Assembly: GCF_000009905.1 (NCBI RefSeq)
Contig: NC_006177.1
Coordinates: 2,852,001 to 2,916,000 of the forward strand
Reading direction: 5' to 3'
DNA: 64,000 bases
From: Symbiobacterium thermophilum IAM 14863
GTDB lineage: Bacteria > Bacillota > Sulfobacillia > Symbiobacteriales > Symbiobacteriaceae
Shown here one piece after another: positions 15,651 to 24,777 of the stretch (positions within the stretch are counted from its first letter, which is position 1; each line of letters opens with the position of its first letter). Both the position numbers and the translations under genes were made by a program. The notes under the pieces were generated by a model that saw nothing but the letters and a program-made list of their open reading frames with translations, had not been told where the DNA came from and did no database searches.

Positions 15651-16502
15651 ATGCTCCTCGTCGACGGCGGCCTCATGTTCCGGACCTTCTTTGCGCTTCC
15701 GCCGATGACGGATCCGAAAGGCCGTCCCGTCAACGCCGTCTACGGCTTCGTGAGCATGCTCCTGCGGCTGCTCGCCACGCTTCGGCCCAGCCATGTGGCC
15801 GTCGCTGCGGACAGCCCCGTCGCCGAAAACCGCCGCGCGGTCCTCTACCCGCCCTACAAAGCCAACCGGCCAGAGTGCCCGCCGGACCTCGCCCCCCAGT
15901 TCGCGCTCCTGCGCGAGGTGCTCGCGGCGCTGAACATCACCGTTGTCGGGGTGCGAGGCTACGAGGCCGACGATCTCATGGGCACCATGGCCCGCATGGC
16001 CGAGGCCGAGGGGATGGAGGTGATCCTCCTCACCGGCGACCGCGACGCCTTCCAACTGCTCTCCGGCCGCACCGCGGTCCAATACGTCAAGCGGCTGAAC
16101 CAGACGATCACCTACGATGTGGCGCGGTTCGTCACGGAGTGGGGGATCCTCCCGTCCCAACTGGCCGACCTGAAGGGGCTGGCGGGCGACGCCTCCGACA
16201 ACATCCCCGGGATCCGGGGCATCGGGCCCAAGACGGCCGTGAGGCTGCTCCAGCAATACGTCACGTTGGAGGCCGTCCTCGCCCATGCGCATGCTCAGCC
16301 CGGCAAGCTCAGGCAGCGACTGGAGGAAGGGCGGGAGATCGCCCTCCTCTCCAAGCGGCTGGCCACCATCGACCGGCATGTGCCGGTTTCGTGCACGCCT
16401 GGGGCATGCGCCCTGGACCTGGACCTGGATACCGGCGCGGCTGTGTTCGAGGAGTTGCACTTCCGCTCGCTTCTGCCCAGCCTCCGGCGGGCGATGGCCT
16501 GA
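15651..16502 (+). CDS. 5'-3' exonuclease (Pol I N-terminal-type flap nuclease)
   Basis: A 283-residue stand-alone version of the DNA polymerase I 5' nuclease domain. Acidic metal ligands are seen in LLVDGG near the N-terminus, YEADDLMGTMA, LTGDRDAFQLL and GLAGDASDNIPGIRGIGPKTAVRLL, which also contains the helix-hairpin-helix. Members remove RNA primers and 5' flaps. The ATG at 15651 lacks a close ribosome binding site; AAAGGG lies about 20 bases away, so a rare start a few codons earlier is possible. It is followed by a terminator and is a single-gene unit. Confidence 0.88.
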   Translation: MLLVDGGLMFRTFFALPPMTDPKGRPVNAVYGFVSMLLRLLATLRPSHVAVAADSPVAENRRAVLYPPYKANRPECPPDLAPQFALLREVLAALNITVVGVRGYEADDLMGTMARMAEAEGMEVILLTGDRDAFQLLSGRTAVQYVKRLNQTITYDVARFVTEWGILPSQLADLKGLAGDASDNIPGIRGIGPKTAVRLLQQYVTLEAVLAHAHAQPGKLRQRLEEGREIALLSKRLATIDRHVPVSCTPGACALDLDLDTGAAVFEELHFRSLLPSLRRAMA

Positions 16503-16569
16503 CGCCGGGGCAGCAGGGACGGGTGCCCACCAGGCCTGTCTTCCTGCACGGAAGGCGAACCGCGCGGAT

Positions 16570-16607
16570 GGACCGGAGCACGTCCCCCACAGGGCGCGCT
16601 CCGGTCC
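16570..16607. terminator. Bidirectional terminator
   Basis: A perfect 10-bp stem (GGACCGGAGC with GCTCCGGTCC) around an 18-base loop, followed by TCGT, between the convergent exonuclease and CoA-binding genes. Confidence 0.65.
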
Positions 16608-16625
16608 TCGTATGTCTGAGCGGGA

Positions 16626-17042
16626 TTATCCCTTTGCCTTCAGGGCTTCCTTGTACAGGCACCTGTCCTGCACGGTCAAGAGGCCCAACGCCTCGGCTTC
16701 GGCCACCGCCTCGTCGTTCACCACGCCTTCCTGCATCCAGAGCACCCTGGGCCTCGCCACCATCTCGCCGATCTCCCGGACCACGTCCAGGGCGTACTGC
16801 GGCGCGCGGAACACCTGGACCACGTCCACCGGGAACGGGATCTCCCGCAGCGAACTGTAGACCTTTTCCCCCAGGATTTCGCCGCCCTTCGGGTTGACCG
16901 GCACAATGCGGTAACCGCGCCGCTGCATCTCCGCGCTCACCCGGTAACTGGGCCGTTCGGGGTTGTCGGAGAGTCCCACCACGGCCAGCACCTTCGGCCC
17001 GTCCAGCACCCATGCCACCGTCTTCGGGTCATTCACGGCCAC
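16626..17042 (-). CDS. CoA-binding domain protein (YccU-like)
   Basis: A 138-residue Rossmann-fold protein. VLAVVGLSDNPERPSYRVSAEMQRRGY near residues 18-44 is the nucleotide-binding turn and helix, followed by IVPVNPKGGEILGEKVYSSLREIP and a C-terminal WMQEGVVNDEAVAEAEALGL, the usual order in the CoA_binding_2 family. It resembles the N-terminal domain of succinyl-CoA synthetase alpha and binds CoA in the structures known, but no reaction has been assigned to the family. It has its own start site upstream of the metY gene end. Confidence 0.85.
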   Translation of the reverse strand: MAVNDPKTVAWVLDGPKVLAVVGLSDNPERPSYRVSAEMQRRGYRIVPVNPKGGEILGEKVYSSLREIPFPVDVVQVFRAPQYALDVVREIGEMVARPRVLWMQEGVVNDEAVAEAEALGLLTVQDRCLYKEALKAKG

Positions 17043-17118
17043 GCCAATCGCCCCCTTGGTTCTACCTCAATATTTTGGACGCCGGCGCCGACCGCGCCGA
17101 AATGGCGGCGTCAGGGGC

Positions 17119-18426
17119 TCACGCACCCGCCGCCTTCTCCAGGGCCTGCTCCAGATCGGCAATCAGATCCGCCACGTCCTCGAACCCCACGGACACCCGG
17201 ATCAGGTCATCGCCCACGCCGGCGGCCTCCCGCTGGGCCGGGGTCAGCTGGCTGTGGGTCGTGGACGCGGGGTGAATGACCAGCGACCGGGCGTCGCCCA
17301 CGTTGGCCACATGGGAGAAGAGGCGCACGGAGTCGATGAAGCGGGCGCCCGCCTCCAGGCCTCCCTTCAGGCCGAAGACCAGCATGCCGCCGAAGCCTCC
17401 GGTCAGGTAGCGCTGCGCGAGGGCGTGATCCGGATGGCTGGGCAGGCCGGGGTACCGCACCCAGGCCACCGCCGGGTGCTCCGACAGGTACCGTGCGATC
17501 TCCAGGGCGTTCTCGCTGATCGCCCGCATGCGCAGGGCCAGGGTGTCCAGTCCCAGGAGCAGCAGGAAGGCGTTGAAGGGCGACTGGCAGCCGCCCAGGT
17601 CCCGCAGCATCTGGGCCCGGACCTTGGTGATGAATCCGGCGCGGCCGAAATCGACGGCGTACCGCACGCCGTGATACGACGGGTCCGGCTCGGTGAAGCC
17701 GGGGAAGCGGGGCGAGTTCCAGTCGAAGTTGCCCGAGTCCACCACCACGCCGCCCATGGCCACGCCGTGGCCGCCCAGCCACTTGGTGGCCGAGTGGATG
17801 ACCAGGTCGGCCCCGTGCTCGATGGGCCGGCACAGCATGGGCGTGGCGAAGGTGTTGTCGATGACCAGCGGCAGCCCGTGCTCGTGCGCGATGGCGGCCA
17901 CCCCGGCGATGTCGAACACGTCCAGCCGCGGGTTGCCGATCACCTCGCCGAAGATCAGGCGGGTCCGCGGCGTGATGGCCCGGTGGAAGCCCGCCAGGTC
18001 ATGCGCGTCGACGAAGCGGGCCGTGATGCCCCACTTGGGCAGGGTGGTCGCGAAGAGGTTATACGTGCCGCCGTAGAGGCTCGAGGAGGTGACGATCTCG
18101 TCGCCGGCGTTGCAGATGGCCAGCACGGTCGCCGCCAGCGCGGCGTGGCCTGAGGCGAAGGCGACGGCCCCGATCCCGCCCTCCAGCGCCGCGACGCGGG
18201 CCTCGAATGCAGCCGTGGTGGGGTTGTTAATCCGGGTGTAGATGTTGCCCTCGGCCTCCAGGGAGAACAGCTGCCGAGCGTGCTCCGTCGATTGGAAGGC
18301 ATAGGCGGTGGTCTGGTAGATGGGCACCGCCTGCGCGCCCGTGAGCGGATCCGGCTGCCAGCCCGCGTGAACCACCAGGGTCGCGGGCCGGTACCGGTCG
18401 GAGGCCGCGTCGCTGCGGTCAGGCAT
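17119..18426 (-). CDS. metY: O-acetylhomoserine sulfhydrylase (Cys/Met metabolism PLP enzyme)
   Basis: A 435-residue PLP enzyme of the gamma family, the length typical of MetY rather than the shorter MetB/MetC. Landmarks are PIYQTTAYAF, TRINNPTT, ALEGGIGAVAFASGHAA, SSSLYGGTYNLF and the PLP-lysine motif HSATKWLGGHG. It should convert O-acetylhomoserine and sulfide to homocysteine. The start overlaps the end of the kinase gene by eight bases, so translation is probably coupled. No SAM riboswitch is seen upstream of the pair. The MetY versus cystathionine gamma-synthase assignment rests on length and motif style. Confidence 0.85.
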   Translation of the reverse strand: MPDRSDAASDRYRPATLVVHAGWQPDPLTGAQAVPIYQTTAYAFQSTEHARQLFSLEAEGNIYTRINNPTTAAFEARVAALEGGIGAVAFASGHAALAATVLAICNAGDEIVTSSSLYGGTYNLFATTLPKWGITARFVDAHDLAGFHRAITPRTRLIFGEVIGNPRLDVFDIAGVAAIAHEHGLPLVIDNTFATPMLCRPIEHGADLVIHSATKWLGGHGVAMGGVVVDSGNFDWNSPRFPGFTEPDPSYHGVRYAVDFGRAGFITKVRAQMLRDLGGCQSPFNAFLLLLGLDTLALRMRAISENALEIARYLSEHPAVAWVRYPGLPSHPDHALAQRYLTGGFGGMLVFGLKGGLEAGARFIDSVRLFSHVANVGDARSLVIHPASTTHSQLTPAQREAAGVGDDLIRVSVGFEDVADLIADLEQALEKAAGA

Positions 18427-19336
18427 CCCGTTCCACCTCCAGCTGCCGCATGATCTCGGGCGAAAGCGCCGGCCGGGCGCCCACCCGGGTCACCACCTCG
18501 GCCCCGAGCCGATTGGCCCGCAGCGCGGCCCGGTACGGGTCCAGCCCCCGCCGCAGGCCGTCGATGAGGGCGGCACCCCAGGCATCGCCGGCGCCGGTGC
18601 CGTCCACCGCCGGCGCCGAGGGCGCCACGGGGGGCACGTATGTGAGCTGTCCTGCCCGGGCGAGCAGCGCTCCCTCCGGCCCCAGCTTTACCGCCACCAG
18701 GTCCGCGCGGCGGGCCAGCTCCCGGGCGGCATCCTTCACGTCCGCACAGCCGGTCAGCGCCCGGGCTTCGTCGCGATTGGGCATCAGCACCCGGATGCCC
18801 TCCGGCAGGTCCAGCCCGTGCCGGCGGATGAACCCGGCGGACGAGGGATCGAACGACACGGGCACCCCCGCCTCCCTGGCCACGGCCAGGGCGCGCTGCA
18901 GCGCCTCGCGGGTGGAGTCCCAGAAGAAGGCGTATCCGGTGGCGTGCAGCCAGCCGGCGGTCCGAATGCGCTCCTCCGGCAGGTCGCCGGGACCGAAGAA
19001 GTGGTTGGCCCCCCGGGGAACCATCATGTGCCGCTGCACGCCGTCGCTGAAGAGGACCAGGACGGCGGTGGGGTAGACGGGATCCACCGCAGCGTGCACC
19101 TCGACGCCCTCCCTGCGCATGTCGTCCACCAGGGCCCGGCCCAGGAGGTCATCGCCGACGCGGGTGGCGAAGCAGACGGGGCTGCCCAGGCGACGGGTCC
19201 ACACCGCGAAGTTGGCGGCCGACCCGCCGGGGGCGGACCGCACGTCGCCCGGCGTGTCCGTGTCGGCCTCCAGGGCCGAGGACGCGGTGGCCACGACGTC
19301 AAGGACCAGGTCGCCGAAGGTGAACAGATGCCGCAT
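18419..19336 (-). CDS. PfkB-family carbohydrate or nucleoside kinase
   Basis: A 305-residue ribokinase-like enzyme. The N-terminal signature is GGSAANFAVWTRRLG near residues 36-50 and the C-terminal one is DGTGAGDAWGAALIDGL, with the catalytic Asp in GAGD. The substrate (ribose, fructose, KDG, adenosine) cannot be fixed from sequence. ATG preceded by AAGGAGGG. It is the first gene of a two-gene unit with metY, an unexpected partner. It starts just downstream of the aldolase terminator. Confidence 0.85.
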   Translation of the reverse strand: MRHLFTFGDLVLDVVATASSALEADTDTPGDVRSAPGGSAANFAVWTRRLGSPVCFATRVGDDLLGRALVDDMRREGVEVHAAVDPVYPTAVLVLFSDGVQRHMMVPRGANHFFGPGDLPEERIRTAGWLHATGYAFFWDSTREALQRALAVAREAGVPVSFDPSSAGFIRRHGLDLPEGIRVLMPNRDEARALTGCADVKDAARELARRADLVAVKLGPEGALLARAGQLTYVPPVAPSAPAVDGTGAGDAWGAALIDGLRRGLDPYRAALRANRLGAEVVTRVGARPALSPEIMRQLEVERDA

Positions 19337-19368
19337 TCCGTGCCCTCCTTAATGCACTGCAAAGAACA

Positions 19369-19400
19369 ATCGCCGTTGGGTAAGTTTCCCCAACGGCGAT
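19369..19400 (-). terminator. Terminator downstream of fba
   Basis: A 12-bp stem ATCGCCGTTGGG/CCCAACGGCGAT around TAAGTTTC lies 23 bases after the aldolase stop codon; TTCTTTGC follows on the minus strand. Confidence 0.8.
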
Positions 19401-19422
19401 CGCGATTCCTATCGTGCCCGCA

Positions 19423-20277
19423 CTACGCCTTGCCGGCGCAGCCGAAGAGCCGCATCTTCTCCTTGATGTGCTCCTTCAGCACCTCGCGGGCCGGAGCGAA
19501 GATCTTGCGCGGGTCGAGCTCGTCCGGCCGCTCGGCCAGCTGGCGCCGCACCTCGGCCAGGAAGGCCTGCCGCAGCTCGGTGTCGATGTTCACCTTGCGG
19601 ATGCCCAGCTCGATGCCCTTGCGCATGTCCTCTTCGGGCACGCCCGAACCGCCGTGCATCACCAGCGGGGCGCCGGTCTTCTGGTGCACCGCGGCGATGC
19701 GGTCCAGATCCAGCTTGGGCGGCAGCTTGTACGGACCGTGGGCGGTGCCGAAGGACATGGCCAGAGCATCCACCCCGGTGGCCTCGTAGAACTCGATGGC
19801 GTCGGGAACGGGCGTGAGCATCGCATCCCGCTCGTCGACGGCGATGTCGTCCTCCACGCCGCCGATCTTGCCGATCTCGCCCTCCACCGAGACGCCCACC
19901 GCGTGCGCGATCTTGACGATCTCCTTGGTGCGGGCGATGTTCTCCTCCTTCTCGTACTTCGACCCGTCGAACATCACCGACGTGAAGCCGGCCCGGATGC
20001 AGGCCATGATGGTGTTGAAGTCGGTGCCGTGGTCCAGGTGGAGCGCCATGGGCACGGTGGCCTTGGCCGCCGCGGCCTTCACCATGCTCACGATATAGTC
20101 AAGGCCCGCGTACTTGATGGCCCCCTGGCTCGCCTGCAGAATCACAGGAGAACGGGCCTCCTCCGCTGCTGCGACGATTGCCTGAACGACCTCCATGTTG
20201 TTGCAGTTGAATGCTCCGACCGCGTACTTGCCCGCCTGTGCTGCATCCAAGAGCGTCCTCAGTGAGACCAGAGTCAT
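19423..20277 (-). CDS. fba: Class II fructose-bisphosphate aldolase
   Basis: A 284-residue zinc-dependent aldolase of glycolysis and gluconeogenesis. Diagnostic segments are VGAFNCNNMEVVQAIV, ALHLDHGTDF (zinc ligand His and catalytic Asp), SVMFDGSKYEKEEN, VEGEIGKIGGVED and LVMHGGSGVPEE. The frame is open to 20301, but GGGAGG eight bases before the ATG at 20277 (MTLVSLRTLL) fits the family start. It has its own terminator downstream. The close relatives include tagatose-bisphosphate aldolases, so that activity cannot be fully excluded. Confidence 0.92.
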   Translation of the reverse strand: MTLVSLRTLLDAAQAGKYAVGAFNCNNMEVVQAIVAAAEEARSPVILQASQGAIKYAGLDYIVSMVKAAAAKATVPMALHLDHGTDFNTIMACIRAGFTSVMFDGSKYEKEENIARTKEIVKIAHAVGVSVEGEIGKIGGVEDDIAVDERDAMLTPVPDAIEFYEATGVDALAMSFGTAHGPYKLPPKLDLDRIAAVHQKTGAPLVMHGGSGVPEEDMRKGIELGIRKVNIDTELRQAFLAEVRRQLAERPDELDPRKIFAPAREVLKEHIKEKMRLFGCAGKA

Positions 20278-20433
20278 CGTCTTGCCTCCCACCGCCCCCA
20301 CGGGGCGCCTTTGCTTATAAGTGGACTGTTATGCCAGCCGTGGGGCTGCTTCCTATCGGAGAAGCTATAGATTCTTTGAATACCGCAGATAGGCTGTCCG
20401 GACGCGGGCGCCCGAAGCCGGCGTCCAGCCCGC

Positions 20434-22149
20434 TCAGCGCCCCGCCCCGGGCAACAGCGCCTCGGTGTTGGCCCCACCGGGCGGCACGATCGGGAAGACG
20501 TTCTCTTCCTCCTCCACCACGACCTCCAGCAGCACCGGACCCTGGTGCGCCCGGGCCTCGGCCACGGCCCCTTCCAGCTCGCCGAGCCGCCGCACCCGCA
20601 GCCCCTTGATGCCATATGCCTCGGCCAGCTTCACGAAATCCGGCATGCCCGGCCGCAGGTCGACCTCCTTGTACCGGCCCTTGTAGAACATCTCCTGCCA
20701 CTGGCGCACCATGCCCAGGTAGCCGTTGTTGAGCAGGACGATCTTGACCGGCACCCGCTCCTGGACCACAGTGGCCAGCTCCTGGATGCACATCTGGAAC
20801 GAGCCGTCGCCGGTGATGAGCACCACGTCCCGGTCGGGGCGACCGATCGCGGCGCCGATGGCCGCCGGAAGGCCGAAGCCCATCGTGCCCAGCCCGCTGG
20901 AGGAAAGCCACGTCCGGGGCTCCGTACGGGTGCAGTAGTGCGCCGCCCACATCTGGTGCTGGCCGACGTCGGTGGCGACCACGGCCTCCGGCCCGAAGGC
21001 CGCCTGCACCGCCTGGATCACCTGCTGCGGCTTCGGCACCCCGTCCGGGTCGGTGGCGATCTCCTCGCCCCGGCGCACGCCCCAGAGCGGGAACTGCTCC
21101 TGCCACCCCTGCACCTGCGCCCGCCACTCGGGGAGGGTCTGGGACCAGTCGCCCAGGGCCTCGTTGAGCTGCGCGAGCACCAGGCCGCAGTCGCCCACCA
21201 GCGGGATGTGCGCCGTCAGGTTCTTGGACATCTCCGCGGGGTCGATGTCGATGTGGATGATCCGGGCCTTGGGCGCAAACCGGGAGGCCATGCCGGTCAC
21301 CCGGTCGTCAAAGCGCATCCCGCAGGCGATCACCAGGTCGGAGTTGGCCACCGCCCGGTTGGCGGCAAAGGTCCCGTGCATGCCCACAAGCCCCAGGCAC
21401 AGCGGATGGTCCATGGGGAAGCCGCCGAGCCCCATCAGCGTCTCCACCACCGGGGCGTCCATCCGCTCAGCCAAGGTCCGGAACGGTCCGGTGGCGTCCG
21501 GGGACGAGACCACGCCGCCGCCGCAGATCAGGACCGGCTGCCGCGCGGACCGGATGGCCTCGGCGGCCGCCGCCACCGCCTCCGGGCTGGCCTCCCGCGG
21601 CACCCGGTAGCCCGGCAGGTGGATCCTGGGCGGGTACTCCCAGCGCACCTGGGCGTTGGTCACGTCCTTGGGGATGTCGATCAGGACCGGTCCGGGCCGG
21701 CCGGTGCGGGCGATGTAGAAGGCCTCGCGCACCACCCGGAGCAGGTCGTTCGGGTCCGTCACCAGGTAGTTGTGCTTCGTGACGGGCATCGTTATGCCCG
21801 TGACGTCGGCTTCCTGGAACGCGTCCCGGCCGATGAGCGAACGGGTCACCTGCCCCGTGATGGCCACGATCGGGGTCGAGTCCATCATGGCATCGCACAG
21901 GCCGGTCACCAGGTTGGTCGCGCCGGGGCCGGAGGTGGCCAGCACCACCCCGACCTTGCCCGTGGCCCGGGCGTACCCCTCGGCCGCGTGGATCGCCCCC
22001 TGCTCGTGCCGGGTCAGCACGTGGTGGATGGGGCTGTCATAGAGGGCGTCGTAGATGTACAGACTCGCCCCGCCGGGGTAGCCGAAGATGACCTCGACCC
22101 CCTCCGCCTCCAATGCCCGCATCAGGGCGCGGGCCGCCTGCATCTCCAT
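20434..22149 (-). CDS. ilvB: Acetolactate synthase large subunit
   Basis: A 571-residue thiamine diphosphate enzyme making acetolactate or acetohydroxybutyrate. The N-terminal GYPGGASLYIYDAL and RHEQGAIHAAEGYARATG carry the catalytic Glu; GDGSFQMCIQELATVVQ...NNGYLGMVRQWQ is the ThDP-magnesium motif. It is the last gene of the branched-chain operon, 18 bases after ilvD, while its regulatory partner ilvN is the first gene; these two are usually adjacent. A hairpin with GGACGC/GCGTCC arms (20400-20423) just after the stop may be the operon terminator. Confidence 0.93.
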   Translation of the reverse strand: MEMQAARALMRALEAEGVEVIFGYPGGASLYIYDALYDSPIHHVLTRHEQGAIHAAEGYARATGKVGVVLATSGPGATNLVTGLCDAMMDSTPIVAITGQVTRSLIGRDAFQEADVTGITMPVTKHNYLVTDPNDLLRVVREAFYIARTGRPGPVLIDIPKDVTNAQVRWEYPPRIHLPGYRVPREASPEAVAAAAEAIRSARQPVLICGGGVVSSPDATGPFRTLAERMDAPVVETLMGLGGFPMDHPLCLGLVGMHGTFAANRAVANSDLVIACGMRFDDRVTGMASRFAPKARIIHIDIDPAEMSKNLTAHIPLVGDCGLVLAQLNEALGDWSQTLPEWRAQVQGWQEQFPLWGVRRGEEIATDPDGVPKPQQVIQAVQAAFGPEAVVATDVGQHQMWAAHYCTRTEPRTWLSSSGLGTMGFGLPAAIGAAIGRPDRDVVLITGDGSFQMCIQELATVVQERVPVKIVLLNNGYLGMVRQWQEMFYKGRYKEVDLRPGMPDFVKLAEAYGIKGLRVRRLGELEGAVAEARAHQGPVLLEVVVEEEENVFPIVPPGGANTEALLPGAGR

Positions 22150-22167
22150 CTCCCCGTCCTCCTTTGC

Positions 22168-23850
22168 TCACTCTTCCGGCGTGCGCAGCACCGCACCGGT
22201 GTTGGCCGACGTGACCAGGGCGGCATAGCGCCCCAGCCAGCCCTTCCGCACCTTGGGCGCGGGCTTGACCCAGGCTGCCCGGCGCCGCTCCAGCTCATCC
22301 GCCGGCACCTCCAGCGTGAGCCGGCGGCCGGGGATGTCGATGGTGATCACGTCGCCGTCCCGCACCAGGGCGATGGGCCCCCCTTCGGCCGCCTCGGGCG
22401 AGATATGGCCCAGGCAGATGCCCCGGGTGCCGCCGGAGAAGCGGCCGTCGGTGATCAGGGCAACCTCCTTCCCCAGGCCCATCCCCACAATGGCCGACGT
22501 GGGCGCCAGCATCTCCGGCATGCCGGGGCCGCCCTTGGGCCCCTCGTAGCGGATCACCACCACGTGGCCCGGCTGCACCCTGCCGCCGAAGATCCCCTGC
22601 AGCGCCTCGTCCTGGGAGTCGAAGCAGATCGCCCGGCCGGTGAACGTGGTGATGGACGGGTCCACCGCCCCCACCTTCAACGCTGCGCCGTCGGGGGCCA
22701 GGTTGCCGAAGAGGATCGCCAGGCCGCCGGTCTCGGCGTACGGGTCCTCCACCGGACGGATGACCTCCCGGTTCCGGTTCTCGGCCTCGGCCCAGAGCTC
22801 GCCGATCGTCTTCCCCGTCACCGTCAGGCAGTGGGGATGCAGCGTCCCCTCCTTCCGGGACAGCTCCTTCAGGATCGCCATCACGCCGCCGGCGGCATGC
22901 ACGTCCTCGATGTGCACCTCGGCCGTGGCGGGCGAGACCTTGCACAGGTACGGCACCCGGGCGGAGAGCGCGTTGATCCGCTCCAGCGGGTACGCGATGC
23001 CCGCTTCGGTGGCGACGGCCAGGGTGTGCAGGACGGTGTTGGTGGATCCGCCCATCGCGATGTCCAGCGCAAAGGCGTTGTCGATGGCCTCGGGCGTGAC
23101 GATGTCCCGGGGCCTGGGGCCTCCGGCCAGGGCCATCTCCACGATGCGCCGGGCCGCCGCCCGCGCCAGCGCCTCCCGCTCGGCCGACCGCGCCAGGGCG
23201 GTGCCGTTGCCCGGCAAGGCCAGGCCGAGGGCCTCGCAGAGGCAGTTCATCGAGTTGGCGGTGAACATGCCCGAGCAGGAGCCGCAGCTGGGGCAGGCCA
23301 GGTCCTCCAGCTCCTTCAGCTCCTCGTCGCTGATCATCCCCCGGCTGTGGGCGCCGACCCCCTCGAAGATGGTGATCAGGTCGGCCCTGCGGCCGTCCTT
23401 GAGCCGGCCGGCGGCCATGGGGCCGCCGGAGATGAAGATCGTCGGGATGTTCACCCGCATGGCCGCCATGAGCATGCCCGGGGTGATCTTGTCGCAGTTG
23501 GGGATGCAGATCAGCGCGTCCAGCTGGTGCGCCTCGATCACCGTCTCCACCGCGTCGGCGATCAGCTCCCGGCTGGGGAGGCTGTAGCGCATCCCGATGT
23601 GACCCATGGCGATGCCGTCGTCGACGCCGATGGTGTTGAAGATGAAGGGCACGCCGCCCGCCTCCCGCACGGCCTCCTTCACCAGGTCGCCGAACTCCTT
23701 CAGGTGGACGTGCCCCGGCACGATGTCGATGTAGCTGTTGGCGATGCCGATGAAGGGTTTCCCCATGTCGGCGTCGGTGACGCCGGTCGCCTTCAGCAGC
23801 GCTCGATGCGGGGCCCGGTCGGGCCCCTTCTTGATCAGGTCGCTGCGCAC
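22168..23850 (-). CDS. ilvD: Dihydroxy-acid dehydratase
   Basis: A 560-residue iron-sulfur dehydratase acting in Val, Ile and Leu synthesis. Cluster cysteines occur in [11 protein letters not shown] and [19 protein letters not shown]; the substrate region [12 protein letters not shown] is also present. The frame is open to 23865, but GGAGGG six to seven bases before the GTG at 23850 ([16 protein letters not shown]) matches the normal N-terminus. It lies 36 bases after ilvE in the operon. Confidence 0.93.
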   Translation of the reverse strand: MRSDLIKKGPDRAPHRALLKATGVTDADMGKPFIGIANSYIDIVPGHVHLKEFGDLVKEAVREAGGVPFIFNTIGVDDGIAMGHIGMRYSLPSRELIADAVETVIEAHQLDALICIPNCDKITPGMLMAAMRVNIPTIFISGGPMAAGRLKDGRRADLITIFEGVGAHSRGMISDEELKELEDLACPSCGSCSGMFTANSMNCLCEALGLALPGNGTALARSAEREALARAAARRIVEMALAGGPRPRDIVTPEAIDNAFALDIAMGGSTNTVLHTLAVATEAGIAYPLERINALSARVPYLCKVSPATAEVHIEDVHAAGGVMAILKELSRKEGTLHPHCLTVTGKTIGELWAEAENRNREVIRPVEDPYAETGGLAILFGNLAPDGAALKVGAVDPSITTFTGRAICFDSQDEALQGIFGGRVQPGHVVVIRYEGPKGGPGMPEMLAPTSAIVGMGLGKEVALITDGRFSGGTRGICLGHISPEAAEGGPIALVRDGDVITIDIPGRRLTLEVPADELERRRAAWVKPAPKVRKGWLGRYAALVTSANTGAVLRTPEE

Positions 23851-23886
23851 CGTCGATCCCTCCATCGTCGCTTGCGTGGACTTTGG

Positions 23887-24768
23887 TCAGCCGATCGGCG
23901 TGCCTTCGACCTGCACCCGCCGGCGGAACTCGGCGATGAGCTGCCTGGTGATCTCGCCGGGCTGGCCCGAGCCGATCTTCCGGGCATCGCACTCCACCAC
24001 CGGCACGATCTCCGCCGCGGTGCCCGTGAGGAAGCACTCGTCCGCGGTGTACAGGTCGTATAGGGTGAAGGTGCCCTCCTCCACCGCGTAGCCCAGGTCC
24101 CGGGCGTACTCCATCACCGCCGCCCGGGTGATGCCGGGCAGGATGCCCAGATGGACCGCCGGGGTGATCAGCCGGCCCTTCTTCACGATGAAGATGTTGT
24201 CGCCGGTGCCCTCGCAGACGTAGCCTTCCTTGTTCAGCATGATGACCTCGGGATACCCCTGGGTGGCGGCGCTGATCTTGGCGATGATGCTGGTCAGGTA
24301 GTTGAGGCTCTTCACCTGCGGCCAGACCGTATCCGGCGGGTTCCGCCGGGTGGAGACGGAGATCACCTGCATCCCCCGGGTGTAGACCTCCTCCGGGTAG
24401 AGGGCGATGGAGTCGGCGATGCAGACCACCGTCGGCCGGGGGCACTTGCGGGGATCCAGCCCCAGGTCGCCCCGGCCCCGGGACACCACCAGCCGGATGT
24501 AGGCATCGCGCAGGTTCGAGCGGCGCAGCGTCTCCAGCACGACCCCCTCCATCTCCCGCCACGACAGCGGGATCTCCAGCCAGATCGCCCTGGCGGAGTC
24601 GTACAGCCGGTCCAGGTGCTCGGTCAGCCGGAAGACCCGCCCGCCGTAGGCCCGGATGCCCTCGAAGACGCCGTCGCCGTACAGGAAGCCGTGGTCAAAC
24701 ACGGACACCTTGGCCTCGTCCCGGGAGTACCACTCGCCGTCCACGTAGACCTGGATGGACACCGCCAA
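23887..24768 (-). CDS. ilvE: Branched-chain amino-acid aminotransferase
   Basis: A 293-residue fold-type IV PLP aminotransferase. VSVFDHGFLYGDGVFEGIRAY, KSLNYLTSIIAK (the PLP lysine) and EGTGDNIFIVKKG are the class signatures in order. It catalyses the last, reversible step for Leu, Ile and Val. It is separated from leuA by nine bases and followed by ilvD. A D-amino-acid transaminase is the main alternative in this fold, but the operon context supports IlvE. Confidence 0.92.
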   Translation of the reverse strand: MAVSIQVYVDGEWYSRDEAKVSVFDHGFLYGDGVFEGIRAYGGRVFRLTEHLDRLYDSARAIWLEIPLSWREMEGVVLETLRRSNLRDAYIRLVVSRGRGDLGLDPRKCPRPTVVCIADSIALYPEEVYTRGMQVISVSTRRNPPDTVWPQVKSLNYLTSIIAKISAATQGYPEVIMLNKEGYVCEGTGDNIFIVKKGRLITPAVHLGILPGITRAAVMEYARDLGYAVEEGTFTLYDLYTADECFLTGTAAEIVPVVECDARKIGSGQPGEITRQLIAEFRRRVQVEGTPIG

Positions 24769-24777
24769 CGCCCCCCC

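Noticed and set aside
17119-19422. SAM riboswitch before the metY unit
   Set aside because: The unit starts with the kinase gene only about 32 bases from the aldolase terminator; there is no room for the aptamer.
20545-24063. A 1172-codon plus-strand open frame
   Set aside because: It is exactly antisense to ilvB and ilvD and is His/Arg/Gly/Pro-rich with no motifs, the usual shadow of high-GC genes.
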